Position numbers and translations under genes: made by a program. Below, piece by piece: positions 51,350 through 59,571 of a DNA stretch of 64,000 bases (position 1 is the stretch's first letter; every line of letters starts with the position of its first letter). Source of the stretch: CAYFNF01 sp964344485 (GTDB lineage: Bacteria > Patescibacteriota > Patescibacteriia > UBA9570 > XYC2-FULL-38-9); the NCBI GenBank assembly GCA_964344485.1, contig CAYFNF010000003.1:186001-250000 (forward strand). The letters run 5' to 3'. The notes below the pieces were generated by a model. The model saw only the letters and a program-made list of their open reading frames with translations. It did no database searches and was not told the DNA's origin.

Positions 51350-54259
51350 TTATGTTATTACTATATTATATATTTTTCCTGGAACGTAGATCTCTTTCTT
51401 GATCGTACTTCCCTTAAGGTGTCGCTGAACCTTCTCTGATGCTTCCACTGCTTGTTTTACGTCTGCTTCTTCAGCGTCTGCTTGCACTTCCACGGTGTCG
51501 CGTACTTTCCCATTTACTTGCACTGCTATCGTGATAGTCTCTTCTTTTGCTAATTCCTCGTCCCACTCTGGCCATGGCTCTTGTGTGATGCTCTGATCGT
51601 GACCGAGCTGCTCCCAAATCTCCTCAGCAATATGTGGTGCAAAGACCGATAGTAAGACACAGTATGTTTCAAAGGACTCCATAGGAACGCTCTCTGTTTT
51701 TTCATACGCATTCAAGCAAGACATCAACTGTGCGACTGCGGTGTTAAACTTCATGGCATCGATATCTGTAGTTATCTTTCGAACGGTCTGATGCGTGACG
51801 CGCGTGAGTTCATCGCTTTGCCCATCGCCTACTTTCTCTTGTACACGCCAGATGCGATCTAGAAACTTCCTGCAGCCTCGGACACCGTTTTCATCCCAAT
51901 TAATCGCTTCGTCAAACGGTCCCATGAACATCTCATAAATACGTAGCGTATCAGCGCCAAGCTCTTTAATAATATCGTCGGGGTTAATCACGTTACCGAG
52001 TGACTTGCTCATTTTCTTACCATCTGACGCGAGCACCATTCCATGAGATCGACGACGGGAGTACGGCTCGGGTTGTAATACGACTCCAATATCATACAAG
52101 AACTTATGCCAAAAACGTGAATACAATAAATGCAGCGTCGTATGCTCCATCCCACCGTTATATACATCCACTGGCATCCAATACTCTAACCGTTCTTTTG
52201 ACGCAAGCTCAGAGCTATTCTTTGGATCTGTATATCGTAAGAAATACCAATTCGATCCAGCCCAGTTCGGCATAGTATCGGTCTCTCGAGTCGCAGGGCC
52301 GCCGCAGTCTGGACACGTGGTCTGCACCCAGTTCGTGATATCAGCAAGCGGTGACTCACCAGAATCTGTTGGCTCATAATTATCAACATCCGGTAGCTCT
52401 ACGGGCAGCTGATCGTCTGGCACCGGAACCCAGCCCTGATTCATCTTACTTCCTTCATTCTCAATATCCGCAATGTTCTTCTTCGCACATTCTTCACAAT
52501 ACACTAATGGAATCGGCTCTCCCCAATATCGTTGCCGCGAGAACACCCAATCGCGCAGTTTATAGTTTACTGCTGCTTTTCCGTGTTTTTCCTTTTCCAA
52601 CCATTGAATAATACTCTCGGTCGCTTCTTTAGTGGATAATCCATTTAAAAACCCTGAGTTTACTGCAATTCCATCACCAGTAAAACACAGATCAACAGCA
52701 CTGGCTAAATTTTGATAGATCTTTTCTAACAACTCACTCGAAGGTGTACACACTGAGGTTTCGTCCAGTTTCATCTCTTCAAAATCATCTTCTGACCCCC
52801 AAATAAACTTCCTTCCGCAGACCGTATCAAAGTACTCACCGTGATCTTCTTCCATAATAAAGACGTCCACCCAGTGATCGTCAGCGTAGAACGCGCACGC
52901 ATCCTTCCAATGGTACTCCTCGTCAGGGTCTTTCTTTTTAAACCCCTTCTGAGTAAAGAACTCCTCGAGCTCTGCAAACCCGTCTTTGGTAGTAAACAGA
53001 TCAATGTCTGAATGGATCTGGTCCTCTTGCTCGTTCAGTAGTGTTTTTGCGTATCCACCAATCAACGTCAGCTTGATGTCTTTCTGCTCAGCGAGTTGAA
53101 ATACCTCTTTTAATAACTCCTTCTGTTTCTCCTGGTTGATATCACTGAATTCCTCTGGATGCTTTACAACAATACGAATTGGTAATTCATATTTCTTCGC
53201 GAATTCAAAATCCCTTTCATCATGCCCAGGCACGGCCATAATCGCGCCGGTTCCGTATCCAAGCAATACATAATCAGCGATCCATACCGGAATCTGTTCA
53301 TCGTTCACTGGATTAATTACGAACGCTCCAGTGAAGACACCGGTTTTCTCTTTGCTCACATCTCCGCGCTCAATATCTGACTTTGCTGCTGCTTGCTTCT
53401 TATACTCGTGCACTGCGTCCATCTGCTCTTCAGTAGTAATCTGATCCACTAATTCATGTTCTGGTGCTAACACCATATACGTTGCGCCGAATAGCGTGTC
53501 AGGGCGAGTAGTAAACGTTCGAATATACGGAGTGACTCCTCCTTGTGAAGTCGTAACTTGAAACTCAATCTCTGCACCCAAGCTCTTTCCGATCCAGTCT
53601 TCCTGCTGTTTACGGATTTTCGGTAGATAGTCAACAGTATCTAAGTCCTCTAGTAGACGATCAGCATATTTGGTGATAGCAATCATCCACTGTTCCTTGT
53701 TTCGCTTCTCCACTTCACCACCGCAGCGCTCGCACTTGCCCTCTACGACCTCTTCATTTGCTAAACCGATCTTGCAAGATAAGCACCAATTAATAGGAAT
53801 CTCCTTTTTATACGCAAGCCCATGTTTAAACAGCTGATTGAACTGCCATTGTGTCCATTTATAGTACTCCGGATCAGTGGTGTTGACCTCTCTATTCCAG
53901 TCAAAGCTCAAGCCGAGAGATTGTAGTTGTCGTCGGAACGTTTGAACGTTCTCGGCAGTCACTTCTTGGGGCTTTCTTCCTGTTTTGATTGCATAGTTCT
54001 CGGTTGGCAAACCAAATGCGTCATATCCAATAGGGAGTAAGACGTTATACCCTTGCATGCGTTTCTTCCGCGATACCACATCCAGCGCTGTATACGGACG
54101 TACATGCCCATTATGTAGGCCAGCACCAGACGGATATGGAAATTCCACTAATGTATACCACTTTTCTTTCTCAGAATCTTCAGATGCAGCAAAAAATTGC
54201 TTCTCTTCCCAGTGCTGTTGCCATTTTTTTTCAATTTGTTCTGGAGAGTATTGCTCCAT
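51350..54259 (-). CDS. leuS: Leucyl-tRNA synthetase with inserted nucleotidyltransferase-like domain
   Basis: 969 residues, longer than the usual 820-880. Core motifs are HIGH-like GAGLHNGHVRP near residue 47, CxxC pairs (CLSCK, CERCGG) near 158-178, CP1 editing-site motifs GYGTGAIMAVPGHDERDFEFA near 335, and KMSKS in DGKKMSKSLGN near 710. Between the GTGA-HDERD motif and CFTGDGIAVNSG, about residues 365-523 are an extra domain: LIGGYAKTLLNEQEDQIHSDIDLFTT, HWKDACAFYADDHWVDVFIMEE. This matches the GG...DIDL...VDVF pattern of AadB/LnuA-like nucleotidyltransferases. The synthetase charges tRNA-Leu; the role of the insert is unknown. Confidence 0.93.
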   Translation of the reverse strand: MEQYSPEQIEKKWQQHWEEKQFFAASEDSEKEKWYTLVEFPYPSGAGLHNGHVRPYTALDVVSRKKRMQGYNVLLPIGYDAFGLPTENYAIKTGRKPQEVTAENVQTFRRQLQSLGLSFDWNREVNTTDPEYYKWTQWQFNQLFKHGLAYKKEIPINWCLSCKIGLANEEVVEGKCERCGGEVEKRNKEQWMIAITKYADRLLEDLDTVDYLPKIRKQQEDWIGKSLGAEIEFQVTTSQGGVTPYIRTFTTRPDTLFGATYMVLAPEHELVDQITTEEQMDAVHEYKKQAAAKSDIERGDVSKEKTGVFTGAFVINPVNDEQIPVWIADYVLLGYGTGAIMAVPGHDERDFEFAKKYELPIRIVVKHPEEFSDINQEKQKELLKEVFQLAEQKDIKLTLIGGYAKTLLNEQEDQIHSDIDLFTTKDGFAELEEFFTQKGFKKKDPDEEYHWKDACAFYADDHWVDVFIMEEDHGEYFDTVCGRKFIWGSEDDFEEMKLDETSVCTPSSELLEKIYQNLASAVDLCFTGDGIAVNSGFLNGLSTKEATESIIQWLEKEKHGKAAVNYKLRDWVFSRQRYWGEPIPLVYCEECAKKNIADIENEGSKMNQGWVPVPDDQLPVELPDVDNYEPTDSGESPLADITNWVQTTCPDCGGPATRETDTMPNWAGSNWYFLRYTDPKNSSELASKERLEYWMPVDVYNGGMEHTTLHLLYSRFWHKFLYDIGVVLQPEPYSRRRSHGMVLASDGKKMSKSLGNVINPDDIIKELGADTLRIYEMFMGPFDEAINWDENGVRGCRKFLDRIWRVQEKVGDGQSDELTRVTHQTVRKITTDIDAMKFNTAVAQLMSCLNAYEKTESVPMESFETYCVLLSVFAPHIAEEIWEQLGHDQSITQEPWPEWDEELAKEETITIAVQVNGKVRDTVEVQADAEEADVKQAVEASEKVQRHLKGSTIKKEIYVPGKIYNIVIT

Positions 54260-54272
54260 AGTGTTTCTACTG

Positions 54273-54278
54273 ATTATA
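54273..54278 (-). promoter_or_regulatory. -10 box of leuS
   Basis: Read leftward, TATAAT (54278-54273) lies 13 nt before the leuS ATG. The -35 region is not obvious. A very short leader is expected. Confidence 0.5.
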
Positions 54279-54445
54279 CCTGTTCAATAATACCATTTCT
54301 CATCTGTTTCACCTAGTTGATACGGGTATTTTTTTCGTTGCCCTAGTGTAGCGCATCATGTTATTTTTTAGCAAATATTAGCCAATTGTGAATATTGATT
54401 TGCCTAACATTAGCGCAAAAAAAGCGTTTTTCTCTCCAAAATGCA

Positions 54446-54474
54446 TTGACAATATAGGTCTGGCATGATACCTT
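54446..54474 (+). promoter_or_regulatory. Promoter of the LysM-M23 gene leader
   Basis: TTGACA (54446-54451), 17 bp, TACCTT (54469-54474), with an extended TGA before the -10. The start would be near 54481, giving a leader of about 200 nt. Confidence 0.6.
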
Positions 54475-54480
54475 GTCTGC

Positions 54481-54687
54481 CGATTGTAGTTCGGTCGAGC
54501 TACAACCAAACTCAACGATCTAGGCCTTCATTTCCTAGTGAAAAACAGTACATTTCTGCACATGCAGCTCTGACTAGGAGATCGGAATAGATTGTAACAA
54601 GGAACTCAACGTATATCATTTCATATTAAAAAAATAGCGATCTCTCTGAGCCTCAAGTGCATTGAGGCGCTTCAGCGTGCTCTCCCT
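54481..54687 (+). promoter_or_regulatory. Structured 5' leader of the LysM-M23 hydrolase
   Basis: The stretch contains a hairpin TTGTAG...CTACAA (54484-54505) and a larger element in which CGATCT (54516-54521) pairs with AGATCG (54579-54584) and CCTAGT (54534-54539) with ACTAGG (54573-54578). An inner CTGC-ACAT-GCAG hairpin completes a nested stem. The layout resembles a riboswitch or RNA thermometer, but no known aptamer consensus is seen. The remaining intergenic stretch 54279-54445 is AT-rich and shows nothing else. Confidence 0.5.
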
Positions 54688-55938
54688 GTGGCAGTAAAGA
54701 TTGGAGTTATTCTGTTGGCGCCGTTTGTATTGCTTTGGAAAACACTACTCCGCCCACTGATTATCTTTCTGTATAAAATCTTGATTGTAGTTATTGCGCG
54801 CATCAAGTTATTCTTTCATGCGCAGCATAAAGTACTCGCAGTAGTGACTCATCGTTTTGCGGTCCATGGTTTAGTAGTGATACTGACTATCTCGATCGTG
54901 TTTGTAAACATTGGGCGCTCAAATGAGGTCCGCGCAGAAGAGTTCGCAGAAGGTTCGCTCGTTGCCAAGATCTTTCATCCTGAAGAAGAGATTATTATTT
55001 CAGCATCTGATGAAGTCATCGCTCCGCGCACCAGTTATATTGACACCTCTGCAAGTCTAAAGATGCCGTCTCGTATTGCAGAAGATGTAGAAGTAGAGAC
55101 TGATCAAGTAATGGTTTCTGAAGGTGGTGCAGCATTAGTAAAATCAAATATATTAAGTAGCTCGTTCGGAGACGACACAGAAATCACTCAATATACCGTA
55201 CTAGAAGGCGATACGATTAGCACCATTGCTGATCAATTTGACGTCTCTTCACAGACCGTGATGTGGTCTAATAACCTATCAGATAAGAGCGTGATTAAGC
55301 CTGGAGATACATTATGGATCCTTCCTACGAGTGGAACCGCACATACAGTAAAATCTGGCGAGACCATTACAGGATTAGCCAAGAAATATGACGCTGATGT
55401 AAATGAGATTCTGGACTATAATGATATGATTGAAGGCGAAGACTTAGTAGCAGGGTCGGAAATTATTATTCCTGGCGGAACCAAACCACACCCACCAGCA
55501 CCTCAACCTGCACCAACTACCAAGCTGGCTTCATTCTCTCAGGTCTTTGGTGGCACAGCTCCTCCAAGCGCAGCTATATCTGGAACCAAACTGCAATGGC
55601 CGTCAGTTACTCACCGTATCTCTCAATACTACGGATGGCGTCATGGTGGAATTGATATTGATGGAGAATTTGGTGACCCTATCTATGCAGCAGAGAGTGG
55701 TACTGTGACCAGTGCTGGCTGGTACGGTGGATACGGATTGCAAGTAGTGATCAGTCACGGAAACGGTATGGCCACTCGATACGCTCACTTACAGAATATG
55801 TACGTCTCTCTCGGTCAAAGTGTCTCTCGAGGACAGACCATCGGTTTAATGGGATCGACTGGTTGGTCTACAGGATCTCATCTGCATTATGAAGTTATTG
55901 TCGGTGGTGCAACGCACAATCCATTCAGTTATCACTAA
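54688..55938 (+). CDS. LysM-M23 peptidoglycan hydrolase
   Basis: 416 residues from a GTG at 54688. The frame is open upstream to 54598 with no ATG, so the start is uncertain. An N-terminal helical region (residues 1-75) contains membrane segments, then RSNEVRAEEFAE marks a likely export boundary. Two LysM domains bind peptidoglycan (ITQYTVLEGDTISTIADQFDVSSQTVMWSNN near 170; AHTVKSGETITGLAKKYDADVNEILDYND near 215). A Pro-rich linker leads to an M23 peptidase: GWRHGGIDIDGEFGDPIYAAESG (His and Asp ligands) and GSHLHYEVI (last His). Such enzymes cleave stem-peptide crosslinks. It has its own promoter, structured leader and terminator. Confidence 0.88.
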   Translation: MAVKIGVILLAPFVLLWKTLLRPLIIFLYKILIVVIARIKLFFHAQHKVLAVVTHRFAVHGLVVILTISIVFVNIGRSNEVRAEEFAEGSLVAKIFHPEEEIIISASDEVIAPRTSYIDTSASLKMPSRIAEDVEVETDQVMVSEGGAALVKSNILSSSFGDDTEITQYTVLEGDTISTIADQFDVSSQTVMWSNNLSDKSVIKPGDTLWILPTSGTAHTVKSGETITGLAKKYDADVNEILDYNDMIEGEDLVAGSEIIIPGGTKPHPPAPQPAPTTKLASFSQVFGGTAPPSAAISGTKLQWPSVTHRISQYYGWRHGGIDIDGEFGDPIYAAESGTVTSAGWYGGYGLQVVISHGNGMATRYAHLQNMYVSLGQSVSRGQTIGLMGSTGWSTGSHLHYEVIVGGATHNPFSYH

Positions 55939-55950
55939 TCTCGCTAAATA

Positions 55951-55980
55951 AAATACCCCGCGTCTCTGCGGGGTATTTTT
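55951..55980. terminator. Terminator between LysM-M23 and response regulator genes
   Basis: AAATACCCCGC (55951-55961), loop GTCTCT, GCGGGGTATTT (55968-55978), then TTT. It works for the rightward hydrolase and the leftward response regulator. Confidence 0.9.
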
Positions 55981-55990
55981 TGTTGAACTG

Positions 55991-56377
55991 CTATTTGGTT
56001 TCGAGTGTGGCCTTGATCTTTTCTACAATTTCTCCGGTGGTGAAATTTGCTTTTACCAAGTAATCCTTCGCTCCCATTTCCAGGCCTTGCTGTACTTTAC
56101 TCTCTTGTCCAAAGTTACTGAGAATCAGTACTGGAATTGCTGCGACCTCCTTATCTTGATTCTTTTTCAGTCCATCGAGTACTTCGAATCCACTCATTCC
56201 AGGAAGCATGATGTCCAGCAGAATTATATGTGGTTTTTCAGAGAGCGCTTTTTCTAAGCCAGTCTCTCCGTCGGTTGCTAAAACGATTTCAAACCCTTCT
56301 TTCGTGAGTTTCGTAGAGATCAATTCGGATAGAAATCGGTCGTCTTCCACAATTAATACTTTGGTTTTGTCTGCCAT
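55991..56377 (-). CDS. Stand-alone CheY-like response regulator
   Basis: 128 residues, receiver domain only. Conserved residues are VLIVEDDRFL (Asp pair at about 11-12), the phospho-acceptor in IILLDIMLPGMSGFEVL near residue 55, Thr/Ser switch in VLILSNFG and Lys in YLVKANF near 110. No output domain or histidine kinase is visible, so it probably acts by protein contacts. It is transcribed away from rsmI and ends at the 55951-55980 terminator. Confidence 0.92.
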   Translation of the reverse strand: MADKTKVLIVEDDRFLSELISTKLTKEGFEIVLATDGETGLEKALSEKPHIILLDIMLPGMSGFEVLDGLKKNQDKEVAAIPVLILSNFGQESKVQQGLEMGAKDYLVKANFTTGEIVEKIKATLETK

Positions 56378-56429
56378 ATGAAATAATTAATATAAATATG
56401 TTACCCTATAGTTATTATAATGGAGAATA

Positions 56430-56438
56430 TGCTAGAAT
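56430..56438 (+). promoter_or_regulatory. Extended -10 giving a leaderless rsmI mRNA
   Basis: TGC-TAGAAT (56430-56438) lies 9 nt before the rsmI ATG at 56448. The expected start is within a few bases of the ATG. Confidence 0.55.
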
Positions 56439-56447
56439 GCAAGAGTT

Positions 56448-57113
56448 ATGGAAACCATATTATACACTATTGCGACACCAATAGGCAATCTAGAAGATAT
56501 CACCATCCGAGCAGTAAATACACTGCGCGAAGTTGACCTGATTGCGTGCGAAGATACGCGAGAAACCAAGAAACTTCTGGATGCGTTTGATATCACAGAC
56601 AAGCAATGCGTGAGTTATCACGCGCAATCTTCGGATAAAAAAGAGGATGAGATACTAGATGCGCTACAGCAAGGAAAAACAGTGGCATTGGTCACAGACA
56701 GAGGTACGCCCGGGATATCTGACCCTGGCTCTCGGTTAATTCAGCGTGCAATAGAGGCTGGAATTCATATAGTACCAATCCCTGGACCCAGTGCGATTGT
56801 CGCTGCGTTGCAAGCAGCAGGAGTAGATACGCGTACCTTCTTATTTCTCGGATATATGCCACATAAAAAAGGTCGTCAAACACTCTATGCGCAGATTACA
56901 GAGGAGAAAAGAACCGTGGTGTTCTATGAATCTCCACATCGAATACTAAAGACGCTTGATGCGCTGAAAGATTCAGGTCGACACATTGTGGTTGCGCGGG
57001 AATTGACCAAATTACATGAAGAATTTGTTCGTGGCACTGCCCAAGAGGTGTTTGAAGAATTATCTTCACGTGAATCCATCAAAGGGGAGTTTGTAGTGAT
57101 AGTACATCAATAA
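56448..57113 (+). CDS. rsmI: 16S rRNA 2'-O-ribose C1402 methyltransferase RsmI
   Basis: 221 residues, shorter than the E. coli protein because it lacks the C-terminal extension. Motifs: YTIATPIGNLEDITIRAVNTLREVDLIACEDTRETKKLL, RGTPGISDPGSRLI, IPGPSAIVAALQAAG, FLGYMPHKKGRQ and FYESPHRILKTL. RsmI methylates C1402 ribose with SAM to tune decoding in the 30S P-site. It ends one base before the convergent comM stop. Confidence 0.95.
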   Translation: METILYTIATPIGNLEDITIRAVNTLREVDLIACEDTRETKKLLDAFDITDKQCVSYHAQSSDKKEDEILDALQQGKTVALVTDRGTPGISDPGSRLIQRAIEAGIHIVPIPGPSAIVAALQAAGVDTRTFLFLGYMPHKKGRQTLYAQITEEKRTVVFYESPHRILKTLDALKDSGRHIVVARELTKLHEEFVRGTAQEVFEELSSRESIKGEFVVIVHQ

Positions 57114-58685
57114 TTATGTCGTGCACGAAGTATAGTGCAACGCTTCAGCGATATGTTCAGAAGTGATCTGTTCTTGTTGTGCAAGATCTGCAATAGTGCG
57201 AGCAATGCGAACTGCTTTGATATACCCACGCATGGATATGCCGTGCTGCTGTATTGCTTGTTCGAGTAGTTGCTTGGATTCAGCGCTGAGTTGAATGCGC
57301 TTGATCTCTTTAGAGCTCAAGTGCGCGTTCGGCTTGTGCTGTCGTTCGAGTTGCGTGGTGCGCGCACGGTGTACTCGCTTGCGGATCGTGCTACTCTGCT
57401 CTGCTTTCGGAGCTTGGTTGCTGCGTTGGCTCATGGCTTGGACTGCATCTACTGCAGGAACATGAATCTTTATATCGATTCGGTCTAAAAGCGGCCCAGA
57501 GACTTTATTTGTATATTGATGTATTCTGTGCGCAGTGCATGTACAGCGCTTTGTTGCGTGCTCGGTTCCGTAAAATCCGCACGGACACGGGTTCTGAGCA
57601 CCGACAAACAAACAGCGTGCTGGGTATGTTGCGCGTCCGTGCATGCGAGCGATCGTGACTGTCCCTTGCTCGAGAGGTTGTCGCAGCGCTTCCAATACAT
57701 CACGTCGGAATTCCGGGAGCTCATCGAAAAACAGTACTCCATTATGCGCTAGCGCAATCTCGCCCGGCCGCAATGTACTTCCGCCTCCAATAATGGATAC
57801 AGCTGAAGCAGTATGGTGCGGCGCATAGAACGGCCTTTTCTGAATGACCTGAGATTGCAGCACTCCAGTAACAGAATGAATCATCGTAGACTCGATTATC
57901 TCTTGCTCTGTCATGGGTGGGAGGATGCTTGGCAGCGCTTGAGCGAGCATACTCTTGCCCGCGCCCGGAGGCCCAGTAAAGAGTATATTGTGCGCACCAG
58001 CTGCAGCGATTTCACTTGCACGCTTCGCTGCATGCTGCGCGATGATATCTGCCATGGTAATTGATAATTGTGGTGTTGCATCGCTCTGAGCTTGTGTTGC
58101 AGAGATTAACGGATGATGCGCACCACGCTTGTACTGCTGCTGAATTGTTGGTAGCTCTTTTTTTAAGTTGAAATGATCAACGATCTCAGTAAGGGAGCTC
58201 GCTGTGCGAACGAGCTTCTGATCAGCGAGCCTTGCTTCAGCGACGTTCTGCTCAGGAATGACAATCTCCTTCTTGTGTTGCTTGGTCGCAGTAAATGCAA
58301 TTGGTAGTGCGCCGATGACTGAATGCAGCCGACCGTCCAACGCAAGTTCGCCTACAGAATATACGGTGGGTGTCTCTTTAATCGCTCCCACTGCACTGAG
58401 AATGCCAAGTGCAATCGGCAGGTCAAAGAGTGACCCGACTTTCTTGGTGTGCGCTGGTGCGAGGTTTACTGTGACGCGAGTACGAGGGAACTCGAAACCA
58501 GAATTCTTGATTGCAGACCTCACGCGGTCCTTTGCTTCTGTGACTGCAGTGTCCGGCAACCCAACGATGATAAACGTAGGCAGTCCATTTGCAATGTCTA
58601 CTTCGATCTCAATTGGCTGGCACTCTAGCCCATGTAAGTTAAGCGAATAGACTTTTGCTGTTTGATGTGATTGTATTTTTGGCAT
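57114..58685 (-). CDS. comM: ComM/YifB Mg-chelatase-like AAA+ ATPase
   Basis: 523 residues. The N-terminal S5-like domain starts KVYSLNLHGLECQPIEIEVDIANGLPTFIIVGLPDTAVTEAKDRVRSAIKNSG; the AAA+ domain has Walker A TGPPGAGKSMLAQAL near residue 238 and FFDELPEFRRDVLEALRQPLE near 327, then GAQNPCPCGFYG and the C-terminal Mg-chelatase lid. ComM is a branch-migration helicase that helps integrate transforming DNA. Its leader carries a hairpin ending TTTTATTTATG like that of comF, hinting at shared control of the competence genes. Confidence 0.93.
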   Translation of the reverse strand: MPKIQSHQTAKVYSLNLHGLECQPIEIEVDIANGLPTFIIVGLPDTAVTEAKDRVRSAIKNSGFEFPRTRVTVNLAPAHTKKVGSLFDLPIALGILSAVGAIKETPTVYSVGELALDGRLHSVIGALPIAFTATKQHKKEIVIPEQNVAEARLADQKLVRTASSLTEIVDHFNLKKELPTIQQQYKRGAHHPLISATQAQSDATPQLSITMADIIAQHAAKRASEIAAAGAHNILFTGPPGAGKSMLAQALPSILPPMTEQEIIESTMIHSVTGVLQSQVIQKRPFYAPHHTASAVSIIGGGSTLRPGEIALAHNGVLFFDELPEFRRDVLEALRQPLEQGTVTIARMHGRATYPARCLFVGAQNPCPCGFYGTEHATKRCTCTAHRIHQYTNKVSGPLLDRIDIKIHVPAVDAVQAMSQRSNQAPKAEQSSTIRKRVHRARTTQLERQHKPNAHLSSKEIKRIQLSAESKQLLEQAIQQHGISMRGYIKAVRIARTIADLAQQEQITSEHIAEALHYTSCTT

Positions 58686-58714
58686 AAATAAAACGCTCCC
58701 GCAACGGGTGGGAG
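58686..58714 (-). terminator. Hairpin and T-run at the comM start
   Basis: Read leftward, CTCCC-ACCCGTTGC-GGGAG (58714-58696), CG, then TTTTATTT (58693-58686) and the comM ATG. An alternative CCCG-TTG-CGGG stem is possible. The layout is the same as before comF (8585-8610). Confidence 0.65.
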
Positions 58715-58725
58715 TGTCTACTGCT

Positions 58726-58754
58726 AGAGTATCTGATTATGTTTTTTTTTGCAA
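58726..58754 (-). promoter_or_regulatory. Promoter of comM
   Basis: Read leftward, TTGCAA (58754-58749), 17 bp, TACTCT (58731-58726). The start is expected just upstream of the comM hairpin, so nearly the whole leader consists of it. Confidence 0.5.
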
Positions 58755-58762
58755 GTAGTGTT

Positions 58763-59095
58763 CTACGCAGCTGCGCTTTGGAGTGCTGACATCTGCTGTA
58801 CGATCATATCAACGTTATCCTCGCGATGTGCCTTGTTTCGTTTCTGATGGCCGCAAGATTCGCACTCATGCGTTAATACTAGATGGCCGTGTTCCAATAT
58901 CATGTCCACCACGTGCATTAATCCTCCGCAATCAGCAGCACGATCCCCAGGATTCACATCAACGTGCTTGGACTTTAAACATGTAGAGCAGTGGTTGCGA
59001 TATCCATCCCCGTGAATCAGTGTATTACAGTGCTCACACACAAAATCCTCTTTGTTCCGTTGAAACAGCTTAGTTTTTGGTTCTCGTAGTTTCAT
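58763..59095 (-). CDS. RNHCP-type zinc-finger protein
   Basis: 110 residues from the ATG at 59095. Conserved family features are the N-terminal FVCEHCNTLIHGDGYRNHCSTCLKSKHVDVNPGDRAADCGGLM, with the RNHCP-like YRNHCSTC motif, and a second Cys pair THECESCGHQKRNKAHREDN. These Cys/His groups probably bind zinc. RNHCP proteins are common in Patescibacteria and some other bacteria and are thought to bind nucleic acid; function is not established. A promoter 6 nt from the ATG suggests a leaderless mRNA. Confidence 0.88.
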   Translation of the reverse strand: MKLREPKTKLFQRNKEDFVCEHCNTLIHGDGYRNHCSTCLKSKHVDVNPGDRAADCGGLMHVVDMILEHGHLVLTHECESCGHQKRNKAHREDNVDMIVQQMSALQSAAA

Positions 59096-59101
59096 GCACA
59101 C

Positions 59102-59130
59102 AGCCTACAAAAAAGTGCAAAAAAAATCAA
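59102..59130 (-). promoter_or_regulatory. Leaderless-type promoter of the RNHCP gene
   Basis: Read leftward, TTGATT (59130-59125), 17 bp, TAGGCT (59107-59102), then 6 nt to the ATG at 59095. The layout matches that of the Tat substrate gene. Confidence 0.55.
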
Positions 59131-59174
59131 GTAATATGGTGGGATTAAAAAAAGCTGTAATTGTTTCAGTTGGT

Positions 59175-59417
59175 TCAGACGTTGGTCTGGAGCAGTGTAC
59201 CGACCATAGCGATGATGAACGCAATGATTGCGCAGAGAGTGACACATGTGCGCAGTACACTGTTTCGCCGTGCTGAATCCTTGATATGAGTAGCAATGAA
59301 CACGCCAGGGAACACCCCTGCTGCTGCCCCAACAGGCAGCCAGACGAGTCCCACGCACATTGCAGTCAACAGCCAAGGACCGTGCTCCGCGCTCCACGAG
59401 AGAATGGTATCAAACAT
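59175..59417 (-). CDS. Small GC-rich membrane protein with strong Shine-Dalgarno
   Basis: 80 residues from the ATG at 59417, which is preceded by AAGGAG (10 nt away) and AGGAGG further up. Two membrane helices are likely, about 15-35 (LLTAMCVGLVWLPVGAAAGVF) and 55-75 (LRTCVTLCAIIAFIIAMVGTLL). The GC content is visibly higher than the rest of the window, and a real Shine-Dalgarno is rare here, so recent acquisition is suspected. The family is not recognised. No ORF on the other strand is plausible. Confidence 0.6.
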   Translation of the reverse strand: MFDTILSWSAEHGPWLLTAMCVGLVWLPVGAAAGVFPGVFIATHIKDSARRNSVLRTCVTLCAIIAFIIAMVGTLLQTNV

Positions 59418-59530
59418 GGACGAACGGCTCCTTCCTAACACCTCCTAACGCACAAACAATAGTACAGCGTAGCGATCATCTTACACCCGTGTATTGAAAA
59501 CGCAAGCAAATTATACACACTATCCAGGAA

Positions 59531-59560
59531 ATAAAAAAAGCGCGTGTCCTCCGTGTTGCG
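59531..59560 (-). terminator. Possible terminator of the 86-residue gene
   Basis: Read leftward, a short GCGC...GCGC stem around an ACAC-rich loop is followed by TTTTTTT (about 59538-59532). The stem is only four pairs, so this is tentative. Confidence 0.4.
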
Positions 59561-59571
59561 CGTCTGGCTCG

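Noticed and set aside
54481..54687. c-di-AMP (ydaO-type) riboswitch before the LysM-M23 gene
   Set aside because: Context fits but conserved ydaO sequence blocks were not found.
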